The translations under genes and the position numbers were made by a program. Below the pieces are notes generated by a model that ran no database searches, was not told the DNA's origin, and was given only the letters and a program-made list of their open reading frames with translations. This document shows, in pieces, positions 19,439 to 28,768 of a stretch of 64,000 nt of DNA; the first letter of the stretch is position 1, and each line of letters begins with the position of its first letter. The stretch comes from Leishmania donovani (lineage: Eukaryota > Euglenozoa > Kinetoplastea > Trypanosomatida > Trypanosomatidae), in assembly GCF_000227135.1 (NCBI RefSeq), contig NC_018252.1, positions 729,230 through 793,229 on the forward strand, in the 5' to 3' direction.

Positions 19439-22400
19439 CTACTTCTTTCCCTTCGTTGGCTTCTTGGCAGCAGCCGCGGTGGCCTTTTTGGCGGCCGCCT
19501 TAACCGCCTTCTTCGCCGGCTTCACCGCTACCGTCGTCGAAGCGGCACGCTTGGTGCGTCCGTTGTTGCCAGCGCCACCGCTACCCTTCGACGAGGCCGC
19601 TGCCTTGGCGGGCTTGGCTGCTGCGCCTTTCTTCGATGACGACGCCGGTGCAGCGCCTGCTGCAGCGGCTTTACCACTCTTCTTCTTCGCTTGCGCTGCC
19701 GTGGCAGCCGCCCTGACGTGGTGGTGGGCGTGGCCGGCGGCTTTGGTGGCCTTCGCAGCCTTGCCGCCGGCCGCGCCCGCTTTGCCGCCCCGCCCCCTCC
19801 CACGGCCGCCGCCACCGCGTTTTGCGTGGGATCCTCCGGCCTCGTCATGGGCCGCCGCCTCGGTAGCGCTTTTGGTGGAATCCCTCTTTGACCGACGCCC
19901 TTTCAGCACCTCCGCCACCGTCGCTTGCCGCCCGCGCCCAGCGGCCGGCGACTCGGACGCTGCCCCCCCGGTTTCCTCCTTGGCCGGACTGTCCAGCCGC
20001 GCGGATGGCGCGTTGAGCCAGGCCGACAAGTTCTGCTGTGAGCGCGTCTTCGTCTTGCTGCGTGGCAGCCGCGTCACTCGCCCCACACGCCGCGCCGCAT
20101 CCATCCAGTCCAGCGCCGGCCTGCTCTCCTGCCTGCCAGCCGAAAAGGGTGCCGCTGAAGGCCCGCCCACAGCGGCCACCGCTCCCCTTGTGCTCCCTTC
20201 GCCTATGCTATACCCGGAGATCTTTGCCATGCCGTTTCCGCTTTCGTGTCGATTCGCCGCCGCTGCGGCGGTATCAGCAGTGGGGGCGGCCGCCGCGTTC
20301 CGAACGATCGGCGGCCCAACTGGAGTGTTGGCGAGCGGTGGCACGTGAGAAGCGCGGGCCGTATCCACGGAGATGCGTCTCATGCCCTCCGCCGCGGCTG
20401 AGTTGAAAACGGTCTCCGAAGCGGTGGCTGCGGATGGTGCCCGGCCCACCGCTGCCCCGGTCGTCGTCGCCGCAGCACCGTGCAGGCCCGGGCGCGTGAT
20501 GACCGCCTTATGTGACATGACTGGTCGTCCTCGCGAGGCCGAGGGATTTCTCGGGTTGAAGAAGATGTTGTTGCCACCCATACCACCCATGCGCGCCGGG
20601 CGGCTGGCCGCGGGGGCAGGGACGGCAGCAGGTTTCGCTATAGGAGCCGGGGCCGCCGCCGCTGTCGCTGGTGACGGGATGGGCGGCATACCAAAAAGGG
20701 AGCTGAACGCGCTGCTGTGCTGCTTCTCCGCGGTTGCCGATGTCGACTGTGATGTCGCGGCGGCTGAGAAACCCCATCCAGGTCCTGCAAGCGGCGGCGC
20801 CCTGCTACCCCAGGCTGTGGTAAAGGTGGTGACAGGGACAGCAACAGGGGTGACGGCTGGCGAGGACGGCTGCTGTTGTGTTGGCTGTGGCTGGGACGGC
20901 TCACCCTCCGCTACCGGTGTCGCTGGAACTGCTGCTGCTGCCACGGAGGTGTGGGCTGAGGGGTGCAGTCGCGTGCGACGGGGCTGCGGTGGTGCCTCGG
21001 GCTTCTGCGGTTCCTCCTCCCTCGGCGGCACTGCCGGCTCGCTAGGGGTCGCCGGCTTCTTCTCCTCGTGGGAGCGGTCGCCACGGCCGACAAAGATCTG
21101 CCCCACCGAGGAGCTGAAGAATTTCGCGTAGTAGGACATCGGCTTCTCCTCCCTCGGTGGCGGAGGTGGCGGGCCAGCGGCTGTTTTAGTCTCAGGAGCT
21201 GGTGCAGCAGTCTTGGTGGCGGGTGCGCTGGACGGGGCAGAAGGTGCCTCTGCGACCACCGGGGGTTGTGTCTGTGGCTTTGCGGCAGGCTCCGCAATCG
21301 ACAGAGAATCAAGGAAGGGGTCGCCGAGATTCAGGTCCAGCAACGGCATCGCCGCTTCGCTACTGCGGTGGGCCGGCTCTAGGTGCTTCAGCACAAACCG
21401 TCCGCGACGCTCCTCCGCCGGGAGAGCCTTTGGGGTCGGCATCATCGCCAATGCCCGACGCACTTCTGGCGTGTACTGCGACTCCTTGCTTGTCACACGC
21501 TGCAGCGTCGGGCTGCTAGCGGTGAGCAGCGGCAGCGTCATGCCATTCTGCAAGTACACCACCAGCACCGTGATGCGCGCTGTCTGCTCCGAGTCAGCCA
21601 GCTCCTCGTAGAACCGCTGCACGAGAGACGACAGCACCATCTGCAGCGCCGGTGTCTTGGCCACATCCTCGTAAAGGGTGCGTAGGGAGAGCAGGACATC
21701 CTCGAGGTTGTCAGGATCCATCCCCGGCATCTGGGTCTCCAGCATATCGGCGTAGCCGTGCAGCCACTCGGTGGGTGGCACCATGCTCGGGAAGCGGCGT
21801 ATAACGGAAAGGTAGCGAACAACGGTGCCACCGTACACGCCTTTTTCCTTCACCAAGTCATCACCGCCGGCCTGTATGTACTCACGCACGGCCTGATCCG
21901 TGTCGCCGAAAGAGCTGAGGAGAAGCTCTGCGAGTGACACGAACTGCGCCGGACCAACAGACGCCGTCTTGGCCGCCGCTAATGCCTTCGCCACGCTGAA
22001 GTGCTGCAGGTTCCTTTCCGGGTGGCTCGCGTCGATCACGAGCGGCAGCGAGTAGAGGGTGTCTGTACTCCACACGGGATGGGCAAAAGCCTGGCGGAGG
22101 TGTTCCTGTGCCGCTTGCACCAGCTGCGGACGCTCCCCGCAGGCCAGCAGCAGCCGCAGGTCATCCGGTGCGAAGCGTTCCCCTTGCGAAGCCAATCGCT
22201 GGCACATCGTCGCTACCACCGCCTCCCCAAACTGGGCTGACTCCAGCGTGATAGGGAGAAGATCCACGAGCTGCCGGCTGGTGATCTGCGCGTAGTCGAT
22301 GGTTTCGGCGAAGCCAGGCTGCTCAGGGAAGGCGATGGCGAGGTTCATAGAGACAAGACCGCTGACATCTGGCTGGAGAAGACGCAGCGCGACGGCCCTC

Positions 22401-23884
22401 GCCTCATCCCACCACCCCGGCCGCGGCGACGGCAGCGCGGCGAAAGTGGCGCAGATGTGCGAGAGCTCCGCCAAGCGCAGCTCACCCAGGACCACCTCAA
22501 TTCTCTCAGACAGCCGCGCAGCCAGGTGTGGGGTGAGCAGCTGCGCTCGGCGCAGAATGCCCGTAGCGAGGGCCAGCTGCGGCGGCTCAAAGCTGTCCAC
22601 GGAGTGCTGCACGTACGCCGCGTAAGCCTGAAACACACGGTGGTAGCGCACATGCCCGCCAAGCTCGTACGCGAACGCGCAGGACGACATGTCCTCAGAG
22701 TTTCTCCAGAATAGCTTGTCGTTGACGTCGAACAGGCGCAGGACGCGTTGCTGCATCTCCTCCAACAACGCGTTGAAGTAATCCTGAGCACGGACGACGT
22801 CGGCAGCGGTCACGCCGTTCGCGCCTGCGGTGAGAGAGACGACCAGCTTGGCAAGAGTGCCGAGTATCGCCGCACCGTCGCGACCGTTGAAGGAGTTACG
22901 GTACTGGAATGCGACGCGCGCCAGACGCTGGATAAGTTCCACTGGAAGATGCATGAGTTGGTGATGCCGCGCGCATGACACCATCAGCGTGCTAAAGTCG
23001 TGCCGTGCGAACTCGCCAGTTTGCTCAATCAAGATGTAGAGCAGCTGGTTCGCCTCCGATCGCTCGGCTCGCACCATCCAAGCATACAGACGCAGAAGAG
23101 TCGATTGCATGTAGGGGAGGTTGGTAACCGGGGTCTTCTGCAGCAGCGCCATTGCGAACACGGTTAGCTGTTCATTCAGCATCGGCGGCGTTCGCTTCCC
23201 GCACCGCTGCAGTGCCTTGGCGCACACGCCCACTGCATCGAACGGAAGCATCTGCGCTGGTGAAACAGGGGAGGTGTCATCGCCTACTCGGCCCGCGCCA
23301 CCGCCCCCGACGCCGTTGCTGGTGCTGCTGCCATTCCCGCAGCCATCCAGCGCGATTCGATGAAGCTGCTGCAGCGCCTGCGCGATCACGTGAAACACGC
23401 GCTCGTAGTTCTCGTCGGGGCGGGTACAGATAAGACTGAGAGCGGCGTGCAGTCGGCTTATCAGCGGCGTAGACTCGTCCTCCGCTGTTCGGATGAGCTT
23501 GTTCAGAATGAGCGACGCCAGCGACGCCTCTGGCTGGATTTCGAAGAAGCTCAGCAGCTGAGACAGTGCGATCGCATTGCTGCCCTCTTCCATCCAGGCG
23601 CCAAGGTTGCCTTTTGGCACCTCGGAGTCGAGGAAGCGCTGCGCCTCCGCGCGTGCGAAGCCGTACTGCCCCCTGCCGCGCCACCGCTTCTTTATGGCTG
23701 ACGCACGTCGCGTGAACTCGGTCATGTCTTGGCTCTGAAGGGCGCTTGTGGTGATGGTGTGTTGGTTGTTGCTCACAGCGGTGGGGGTGGCTGTCGCTAT
23801 CCTCGCTGATGCTGCCGTGGTCACCCAGCCGCTCACGCGGCTCGGCGACTGCCACTGCAACGACCTCACAGAAAGTCGGAGCAT
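19439..23884 (-). CDS. Very large putative mitochondrial protein with histone-H1-like Lys/Ala tail
   Basis: This is a 1,481-residue protein. The ATG at 23884 (MLRLSVRSLQWQ) is preferred, because the open frame's 5' end at 23959 is GTG. The first 45 residues are rich in Arg, Ser and Ala with no acidic residue, as in a mitochondrial presequence. Residues about 60-830 are helical and Leu-rich, resembling a solenoid of repeated hairpins. About 830-1300 is Pro/Ala/Ser/Thr-rich and probably disordered, with short FFSSSVGQIFVGRG-like islands. The last 190 residues are Lys/Ala/Gly-rich (AKKAVKAAAKKATAAAAKKP), like histone H1 and kinetoplast-associated proteins. Function is unknown. An inference is kDNA or mitochondrial RNA binding. 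No enzyme motif was recognised, and it is too large for a classical KAP. Confidence 0.9.
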   Translation of the reverse strand: MLRLSVRSLQWQSPSRVSGWVTTAASARIATATPTAVSNNQHTITTSALQSQDMTEFTRRASAIKKRWRGRGQYGFARAEAQRFLDSEVPKGNLGAWMEEGSNAIALSQLLSFFEIQPEASLASLILNKLIRTAEDESTPLISRLHAALSLICTRPDENYERVFHVIAQALQQLHRIALDGCGNGSSTSNGVGGGGAGRVGDDTSPVSPAQMLPFDAVGVCAKALQRCGKRTPPMLNEQLTVFAMALLQKTPVTNLPYMQSTLLRLYAWMVRAERSEANQLLYILIEQTGEFARHDFSTLMVSCARHHQLMHLPVELIQRLARVAFQYRNSFNGRDGAAILGTLAKLVVSLTAGANGVTAADVVRAQDYFNALLEEMQQRVLRLFDVNDKLFWRNSEDMSSCAFAYELGGHVRYHRVFQAYAAYVQHSVDSFEPPQLALATGILRRAQLLTPHLAARLSERIEVVLGELRLAELSHICATFAALPSPRPGWWDEARAVALRLLQPDVSGLVSMNLAIAFPEQPGFAETIDYAQITSRQLVDLLPITLESAQFGEAVVATMCQRLASQGERFAPDDLRLLLACGERPQLVQAAQEHLRQAFAHPVWSTDTLYSLPLVIDASHPERNLQHFSVAKALAAAKTASVGPAQFVSLAELLLSSFGDTDQAVREYIQAGGDDLVKEKGVYGGTVVRYLSVIRRFPSMVPPTEWLHGYADMLETQMPGMDPDNLEDVLLSLRTLYEDVAKTPALQMVLSSLVQRFYEELADSEQTARITVLVVYLQNGMTLPLLTASSPTLQRVTSKESQYTPEVRRALAMMPTPKALPAEERRGRFVLKHLEPAHRSSEAAMPLLDLNLGDPFLDSLSIAEPAAKPQTQPPVVAEAPSAPSSAPATKTAAPAPETKTAAGPPPPPPREEKPMSYYAKFFSSSVGQIFVGRGDRSHEEKKPATPSEPAVPPREEEPQKPEAPPQPRRTRLHPSAHTSVAAAAVPATPVAEGEPSQPQPTQQQPSSPAVTPVAVPVTTFTTAWGSRAPPLAGPGWGFSAAATSQSTSATAEKQHSSAFSSLFGMPPIPSPATAAAAPAPIAKPAAVPAPAASRPARMGGMGGNNIFFNPRNPSASRGRPVMSHKAVITRPGLHGAAATTTGAAVGRAPSAATASETVFNSAAAEGMRRISVDTARASHVPPLANTPVGPPIVRNAAAAPTADTAAAAANRHESGNGMAKISGYSIGEGSTRGAVAAVGGPSAAPFSAGRQESRPALDWMDAARRVGRVTRLPRSKTKTRSQQNLSAWLNAPSARLDSPAKEETGGAASESPAAGRGRQATVAEVLKGRRSKRDSTKSATEAAAHDEAGGSHAKRGGGGRGRGRGGKAGAAGGKAAKATKAAGHAHHHVRAAATAAQAKKKSGKAAAAGAAPASSSKKGAAAKPAKAAASSKGSGGAGNNGRTKRAASTTVAVKPAKKAVKAAAKKATAAAAKKPTKGKK

Positions 23885-25378
23885 CTTTCGCGATGCCCCT
23901 CTCGCTAAGGCAGGAAACAAACAACCGAAAAGGCGCGGCGCCCTACGCGTTAGACGCACCGTGAGACAGATTCAAAGACGCGAGTGTGCCTGCGCTCCAA
24001 AAGTCGATCAGCCGCCGCTAAAGGACGGAAGAGAGGGATGACGATGATGGGGAAAGATGAGCTTGTGCGAAGGACGGCACGCACGCCGACACGCATGAAG
24101 GGAAGCCACAACAAAGGTAAAACGCAGAATAGACCCACGGTGCCGATGCAGCTGGCCGCTTCTAAGAGTGTGAGAGGATGGGAGGAGGGGGAGGGGGTAT
24201 AGGCTGCGATACTCGATACAGATCGGTGTATGTGTGTGTGTGTGCGTGTATGGAAGGGGGAGGGGGAAGGACGAAGGCGTCCGCCAAGCGAAATGGCGTA
24301 TGCGTGCGCTTGTGCGCCTGTGCCCTTGGATGGCCTCGTCCCCGCTTGTCGACCTTTTAGGCTCGCAATGACCCCCGCCACTGCCACCTGCCTGTGTTCT
24401 CTATGAAGGCTTGTATGTCCCTTGCGTGTGTGTGCGTGTGTGTCGGTGCTGGCACCGGAGAGAGAAAAAGCAAGCAAGGACGAGCACTTACGCCCACAGC
24501 CGTGCACACAGGCGTATATCGGTGGGTTCGACACGCCACGGCAAGAGAGGGAGGGTACAGAGAGCCGCACGTGCGAAAGTGAGATCCTGGCCTGTGCGTC
24601 AGCGCCGATGAGCTCGCTTGTGTGAGGTGACACGCTGATGGCTCCTGGGCTCTGCAACGTTATAGCGAGCGGCACTGCTCGGTCAGCACACATCACCGCA
24701 CATGCAATAAGGCATTGAGGAAAGAGGGAGCGGCGATGCGGTAGTGTGCCGCACGGCAACTGCGCCACCGAGGCACGACGTGATGCGTACATTCGCAGCT
24801 CACAGACGGCAGTGCTCATGTGTGTGCGTGTTGGGAGAGGGTGTACAAGACAGCTGCAGGAGCAGAGAGAGAGCGACCCGCCTTCTCTCCGCATCGACAG
24901 AGCCTGAACACTGGCACACGTACGCACACTCAACATCGCAACAGCGTGTGGGAGCGCACGTGTGCGTGTGAGTCTGGTGCTGCATCCTTCATCTAGTGCG
25001 GTTTCCAAGGACACGTATGGGCATGCGTCCAAGTGCATGAAAGCGGGGACGCAAACATGGCCCGCACACCCGACAGCCACGGCCACAGAGCGGGAGAGAA
25101 CTGCAGAGGGTCCAAGCAGGGCACACACACCCGACTTTGCGCATGTACACACACACACACACACAATCACCGAAGCGGCGACCGAGAAGTGAGGGCAAGA
25201 AATAGATATACAGCGGTGAGAGGAGAGACGAGGAGAGGTGCCAGCAGCCGTCTTCAGCAGGGGGAGGAGGGGTGGGCGGCTCGAAGAACAGGCGTATATA
25301 TACACACGCACACACAGCTGTGGCTCCTGATATGGAAGCAAAAACAGTTTCGGCGGCTGCAGGCCCCCCTCCGCCTCA
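23885..25378. other. Spacer with TG/CA microsatellites
   Basis: No supported gene. A TG run lies at about 24225-24250, TG near 24426-24442 and a CA run at 25146-25165. A 589-codon minus-strand opening across this region overlaps the kinase 3' end in another frame and is Cys/His/Ser-rich, so it is not credible as a gene. Confidence 0.6.
25146..25165. repeat. (AC)10 microsatellite
   Basis: Dinucleotide run directly visible in the kinase 3' flank. Confidence 0.85.
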
Positions 25379-27109
25379 TCAAGGGTGCGACATAAAATCG
25401 ACGAACTCGCCGCGCGTGGAGAAGAGAGAACCGGGATTTGATTGCGCGGCCAGTGGGGCCGCTGAGGCCGCGGTGTGCGCGGAGTTGGTTGCGCGGGTAT
25501 GTCCAATGCGCTGCCGCACCGCCGCGTACCGCGAAGACGCCTCCGCCTGCTCCGCGATAGAAACGGATGATAGCGGCGGCGAAATGGTTGAGGGTGAGCG
25601 GCGAGTAACGCTGCAGCCGCTGCAATGGGTCCCGCTGCACGACAGACGGTGCACGCTGTGCCGCGCACGCCTTGGTGAGGTGTCAGGGGCAGGATGGGCT
25701 CCCTCTCCGCTGCCGCCACATTCCGCTACCGCAGAGGAAGCCGGAGACGAGACCGCCGTCGTTGCGGGGTAGGCTGGAAGGTCGATGGAGTCGAGGAGGG
25801 GGACGCCGTCGAAGACGGTGCGTTGGGCCGCTAGCTGCTGATGGCGCTGCACTTGTTCGCCCTCGTCCACGCGCATGCCAGATCGAGAGTGACGCTTTCC
25901 GTTGAAGAGCTGGCGACGTGGCTTCTCATCTGCACTGGCGTTGTCACCGCCGCTGCCGCCCCCCTTGCGAACAGGCCCCAGCCATGGGTGACCCAAGAGC
26001 TCCGCCGCCGTCGCGCGGAGGTCCTTGTCGTACACAAAGCACAAGTCCAAGAAGCTGTGCAGCTCCGCCGAGACGTGCACGTCCGCCGGCAGCTGCGGCG
26101 GAGATGCGGCGCAGTTCGCGATGCGGAAGAGCACCGCAGACGGGTTGGTCAGGTCGGCGCCGAAGGGTTTCGTGCCGGTGACCATCTCATACACGGTGAC
26201 GCCAACACTCCAGATGTCGGCGCTGGTGGTATAGCCGACAGAGCGAGCACCAAGACGGCCCTTCTTGACAATGCTCTTGAGTGGATTGTAGTAGCTCGAT
26301 GACGAGTACAGCGGCGGTGGCGAGGCGGATGCGTCAGGTACCGTGTGCGCCAGGCCGCTGCTGGTCCAGTCCTCGCTGAAGCTGCCGCTGTTTGCGTCGC
26401 CGTCGATGGCGACTGCGCACGCGTTGCCAAGCTCCAAATCTTCATCGCCATCGTCGTCGTCCTCGACGCCGCCGTTGATCACCTCTGGCGCCATGTACCA
26501 CGGCGTTCCCACCGCTGTCTGCAGGTAGCCTTGACGCCCGCCGTTGCGGTGGCGCGGGGAGTTGCCCTCTTCCTCCTTTCCCATACCTTTTCCGCCACGT
26601 TCTGCATGCGCTGGGCGCGTCGGCGTCGTCGCGTCGACCTGCTTTGCGACCCCGAAGTCGGCCAACTTGCACCGCCCATCCGGCGTGATGAGGATGTTTG
26701 CCGGCTTCACGTCACGGTGGCACACGTGCATGGTCTTGTGCAGGTAGTGCAGTGCCTCGAGGACATCGCGGGTATACGCACGGGCGACGTTCTCGCGCAA
26801 AGGGCCGCAGCGCGTCAACACGTAGTCTAGCGAGCCGCCACTTACGTACTCCATTATAATCTGAATGCCGATGGCGCAGCGGCGGGCGCCGTAATACTCG
26901 ACGAGGTTGGTGTGTTGTGCCTCGCGCATATATGCGAGCTCACTCAAAATGGCAGCCAGCTCCGTGTCGTCTTCGTCAGCGACGCTGGGTTCCATGTAGG
27001 CAAGTTCCTTGATGGCGACGAAGTGCCCTCTGGCGTGATCGAAGCCCTCGTAAACAACGCCGCGGCCGCCCACCCCAAGCTTGCGATTGAGCTTCACCAC
27101 GGCCTCCAT
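25379..27109 (-). CDS. Protein kinase, STE11/MAPKKK-like, with two large catalytic-domain inserts
   Basis: This is a 576-residue protein from the ATG at 27109; the frame continues 5' through leader-like Thr/His repeats. Kinase motifs in order are: glycine loop GVGGRG at 12-17, ATP lysine in VAIKEL at 34, helix-C Glu in LSELAYM at 57, HRDVKPAN at 131-138, DFG at 151-153, GTPWYMAPEV at 201-210 and DIWSVG at 298-303. All catalytic residues are present. The sequence around the activation loop and DIWSVGVTVYEM is most like STE11-type MAPKK kinases. About 50 residues separate DFG from APE, and almost 90 separate APE from DIWS; these are acidic, Ser-rich insertions. The C-terminal 200 residues are low complexity. 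Upstream signals and targets are unknown. Confidence 0.93.
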   Translation of the reverse strand: MEAVVKLNRKLGVGGRGVVYEGFDHARGHFVAIKELAYMEPSVADEDDTELAAILSELAYMREAQHTNLVEYYGARRCAIGIQIIMEYVSGGSLDYVLTRCGPLRENVARAYTRDVLEALHYLHKTMHVCHRDVKPANILITPDGRCKLADFGVAKQVDATTPTRPAHAERGGKGMGKEEEGNSPRHRNGGRQGYLQTAVGTPWYMAPEVINGGVEDDDDGDEDLELGNACAVAIDGDANSGSFSEDWTSSGLAHTVPDASASPPPLYSSSSYYNPLKSIVKKGRLGARSVGYTTSADIWSVGVTVYEMVTGTKPFGADLTNPSAVLFRIANCAASPPQLPADVHVSAELHSFLDLCFVYDKDLRATAAELLGHPWLGPVRKGGGSGGDNASADEKPRRQLFNGKRHSRSGMRVDEGEQVQRHQQLAAQRTVFDGVPLLDSIDLPAYPATTAVSSPASSAVAECGGSGEGAHPAPDTSPRRARHSVHRLSCSGTHCSGCSVTRRSPSTISPPLSSVSIAEQAEASSRYAAVRQRIGHTRATNSAHTAASAAPLAAQSNPGSLFSTRGEFVDFMSHP

Positions 27110-27439
27110 GCTTCTATTTGTGTGTGTGTGTGTATCCGTATCTGTCGGGGTGGAGTTCGTGGAGAATGCTGCGGTGAGATGGCAACCAACAGGAGACGGC
27201 GAGAGATTAGAGGTGGGGGAGAGGAGGAGAGACGGGTCAGTCCCCCTCTGCCGACCTCTCACACACACGGAGGTTTTCCTTCGCGTGTATCTGCATTTGT
27301 GTGTGCGTGGGTGGGGAGACCAACAGAGAGAGAAGGGGCTGGGGGGGTGACGGCACAGTGCACCCCTGCCACTGAGCGCGTGTATCCGTGTGCGCGCCGG
27401 CCTGCGTGGGGGATTGCCTTTGACATGGATGAGTGCATC

Positions 27440-28110
27440 AGTGGCTTTTGCCTTCTATGTGTCAACCCACAGCCCGCATGACAACGGTGTGGTGGTGGGA
27501 GGCACACACGCCTCCGTGCGCCATGTCGCAGGGCTCTGTGCACCCACCCCCTCTCCCCACTCGGTGCGTGGCGAAGCCGGGCAGCCCCTCCCCTCCCCTA
27601 TTCCGGCCAATGCACAGCCCCTTCTCGTGGTGAGAGGGCCAAGCGCCTGCGACGTTGGGGAGTCGGAGAGACTCAGCGCCACTCACGTCGGCGGTCCGAC
27701 GGTGGACGGCGTTGCACCGGAGCGACCTGCAGCACTGCACACGCGTGTGCCATCCATATGATGGGCAGAGTGTGCCGACGTGGCTGGGACGTATCCCACC
27801 CGGCCCTCGCTGCTTAGTGGTGCGGGGCGGCTCAGGCGCCCTGCGAGGGATATGCACCACGTGGCAACCAGCATGGCTGGGGCGGCTGCGAGGCGACCTG
27901 GGATGCGGGCGGGTGCGTTGCCTTTGAGGCGGGGGGCGGGGTGGGAGGGGCGGNNNNNNNNNNNNNNNNNNNNNNNNNNNNNNNNNNNNNNNNNNNNNNN
28001 NNNNNNNNNNNCTGCTCCGCACCGCGCGATGCGAGGGGGAGGGGCCCTGTGGCAGGCCTGGGGAAGGAGTGGGAGGGGCATAGCGCAGCTTACTTCGTGT
28101 TCTATGGCAG
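27440..28110. mobile_element. Candidate degenerate SIDER-type retroposon
   Basis: Unlike most spacers here, this block has little simple repeat and is complex, GC-rich sequence of about the size of the roughly 0.55-kb SIDER elements common in Leishmania 3' UTRs. It ends near a short A-run (28104-28108). The assembly broke inside it, as expected of a dispersed repeat. I recall similar sequence recurring in Leishmania spacers but cannot confirm it; no target-site duplication was found by eye. Confidence 0.35.
27954..28011. other. Assembly gap (58 Ns)
   Basis: A run of N bases. The left flank ends in a G-rich stretch (GGGGGGCGGGGTGGGAGGGG), which is hard to sequence and could fold as a G-quadruplex. 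Confidence 0.98.
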
Positions 28111-28768
28111 AAAAACGGACACGTTGGCACGATAGATGTAATTCTAGTATGAACAGGTCAGCAGCGTGACACGCAAGCACAGCCACAGCTCGTCAACCTC
28201 TGCTGCTCACTGCTGCTACGTCGACGAACTGGGCGAGTCAACACAGCCTGACATCCTTCAGCCCAGTGCAAAACCACTGCATGCAGCGTAGCCGAGGTCC
28301 AGGATTACGCTCAGCATCACCGCAACGCAGCAGACGCAGAAAAGCAGTAGGCGGATGCGCATCCTTGTTGAATCACCGGCTGGATTCGTAGTGAGCCGGT
28401 GCAAAAGTGGCTATGACCGCATGTCCCTCCGGCACGGCGCCAGCCCAGAGCTGGACGCCGGACACTGGGACTCCGCCAGCCGTGCCCGAGGCCGGGCGGC
28501 AGACTGCTTCGAGTCTCCACGGAGCAAGCACGGGACCCTGTGACGCCACGCGCTAGGATGGCCGTCATCTTCAGGGGCTCCTGATGGTCACAAGAAACGA
28601 GAAAAGGCGGCAGGGATAGAGCTGCGCCATCTATGGCCGGTGAGAGAAGCACACAGGCACAAAAACACGTCGGAGGAAAAGAGAACGGGTGGGAGGGAGG
28701 CCAGGATGCGCACACAACGCCGAGCCGTAACATCGGCCTTCCCGCCTCTTCTTTTTCGCCGCACACAC

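Larger units (their letters stand above)
27110..28768. other. Long spacer with assembly gap and possible retroposon remnant
   Basis: This spacer runs from the 3' flank of the NPHP4-like gene to the 5' flank of the kinase. It holds a (TG)n run at 27119-27132, a non-simple GC-rich block (about 27,440-28,110) interrupted by Ns, and further non-repetitive sequence up to 28,768. I see no gene. Confidence 0.6.

Noticed and set aside
24515..24545. Possible tRNA T-loop (GGGTTCGAC)
   Set aside because: The flanking bases do not pair as a T stem and no D or anticodon arm lies at the right distance.
23950..25719. 589-codon minus-strand frame
   Set aside because: Overlaps the kinase gene end, begins within repeats and reads as Ser/Cys/His low complexity.
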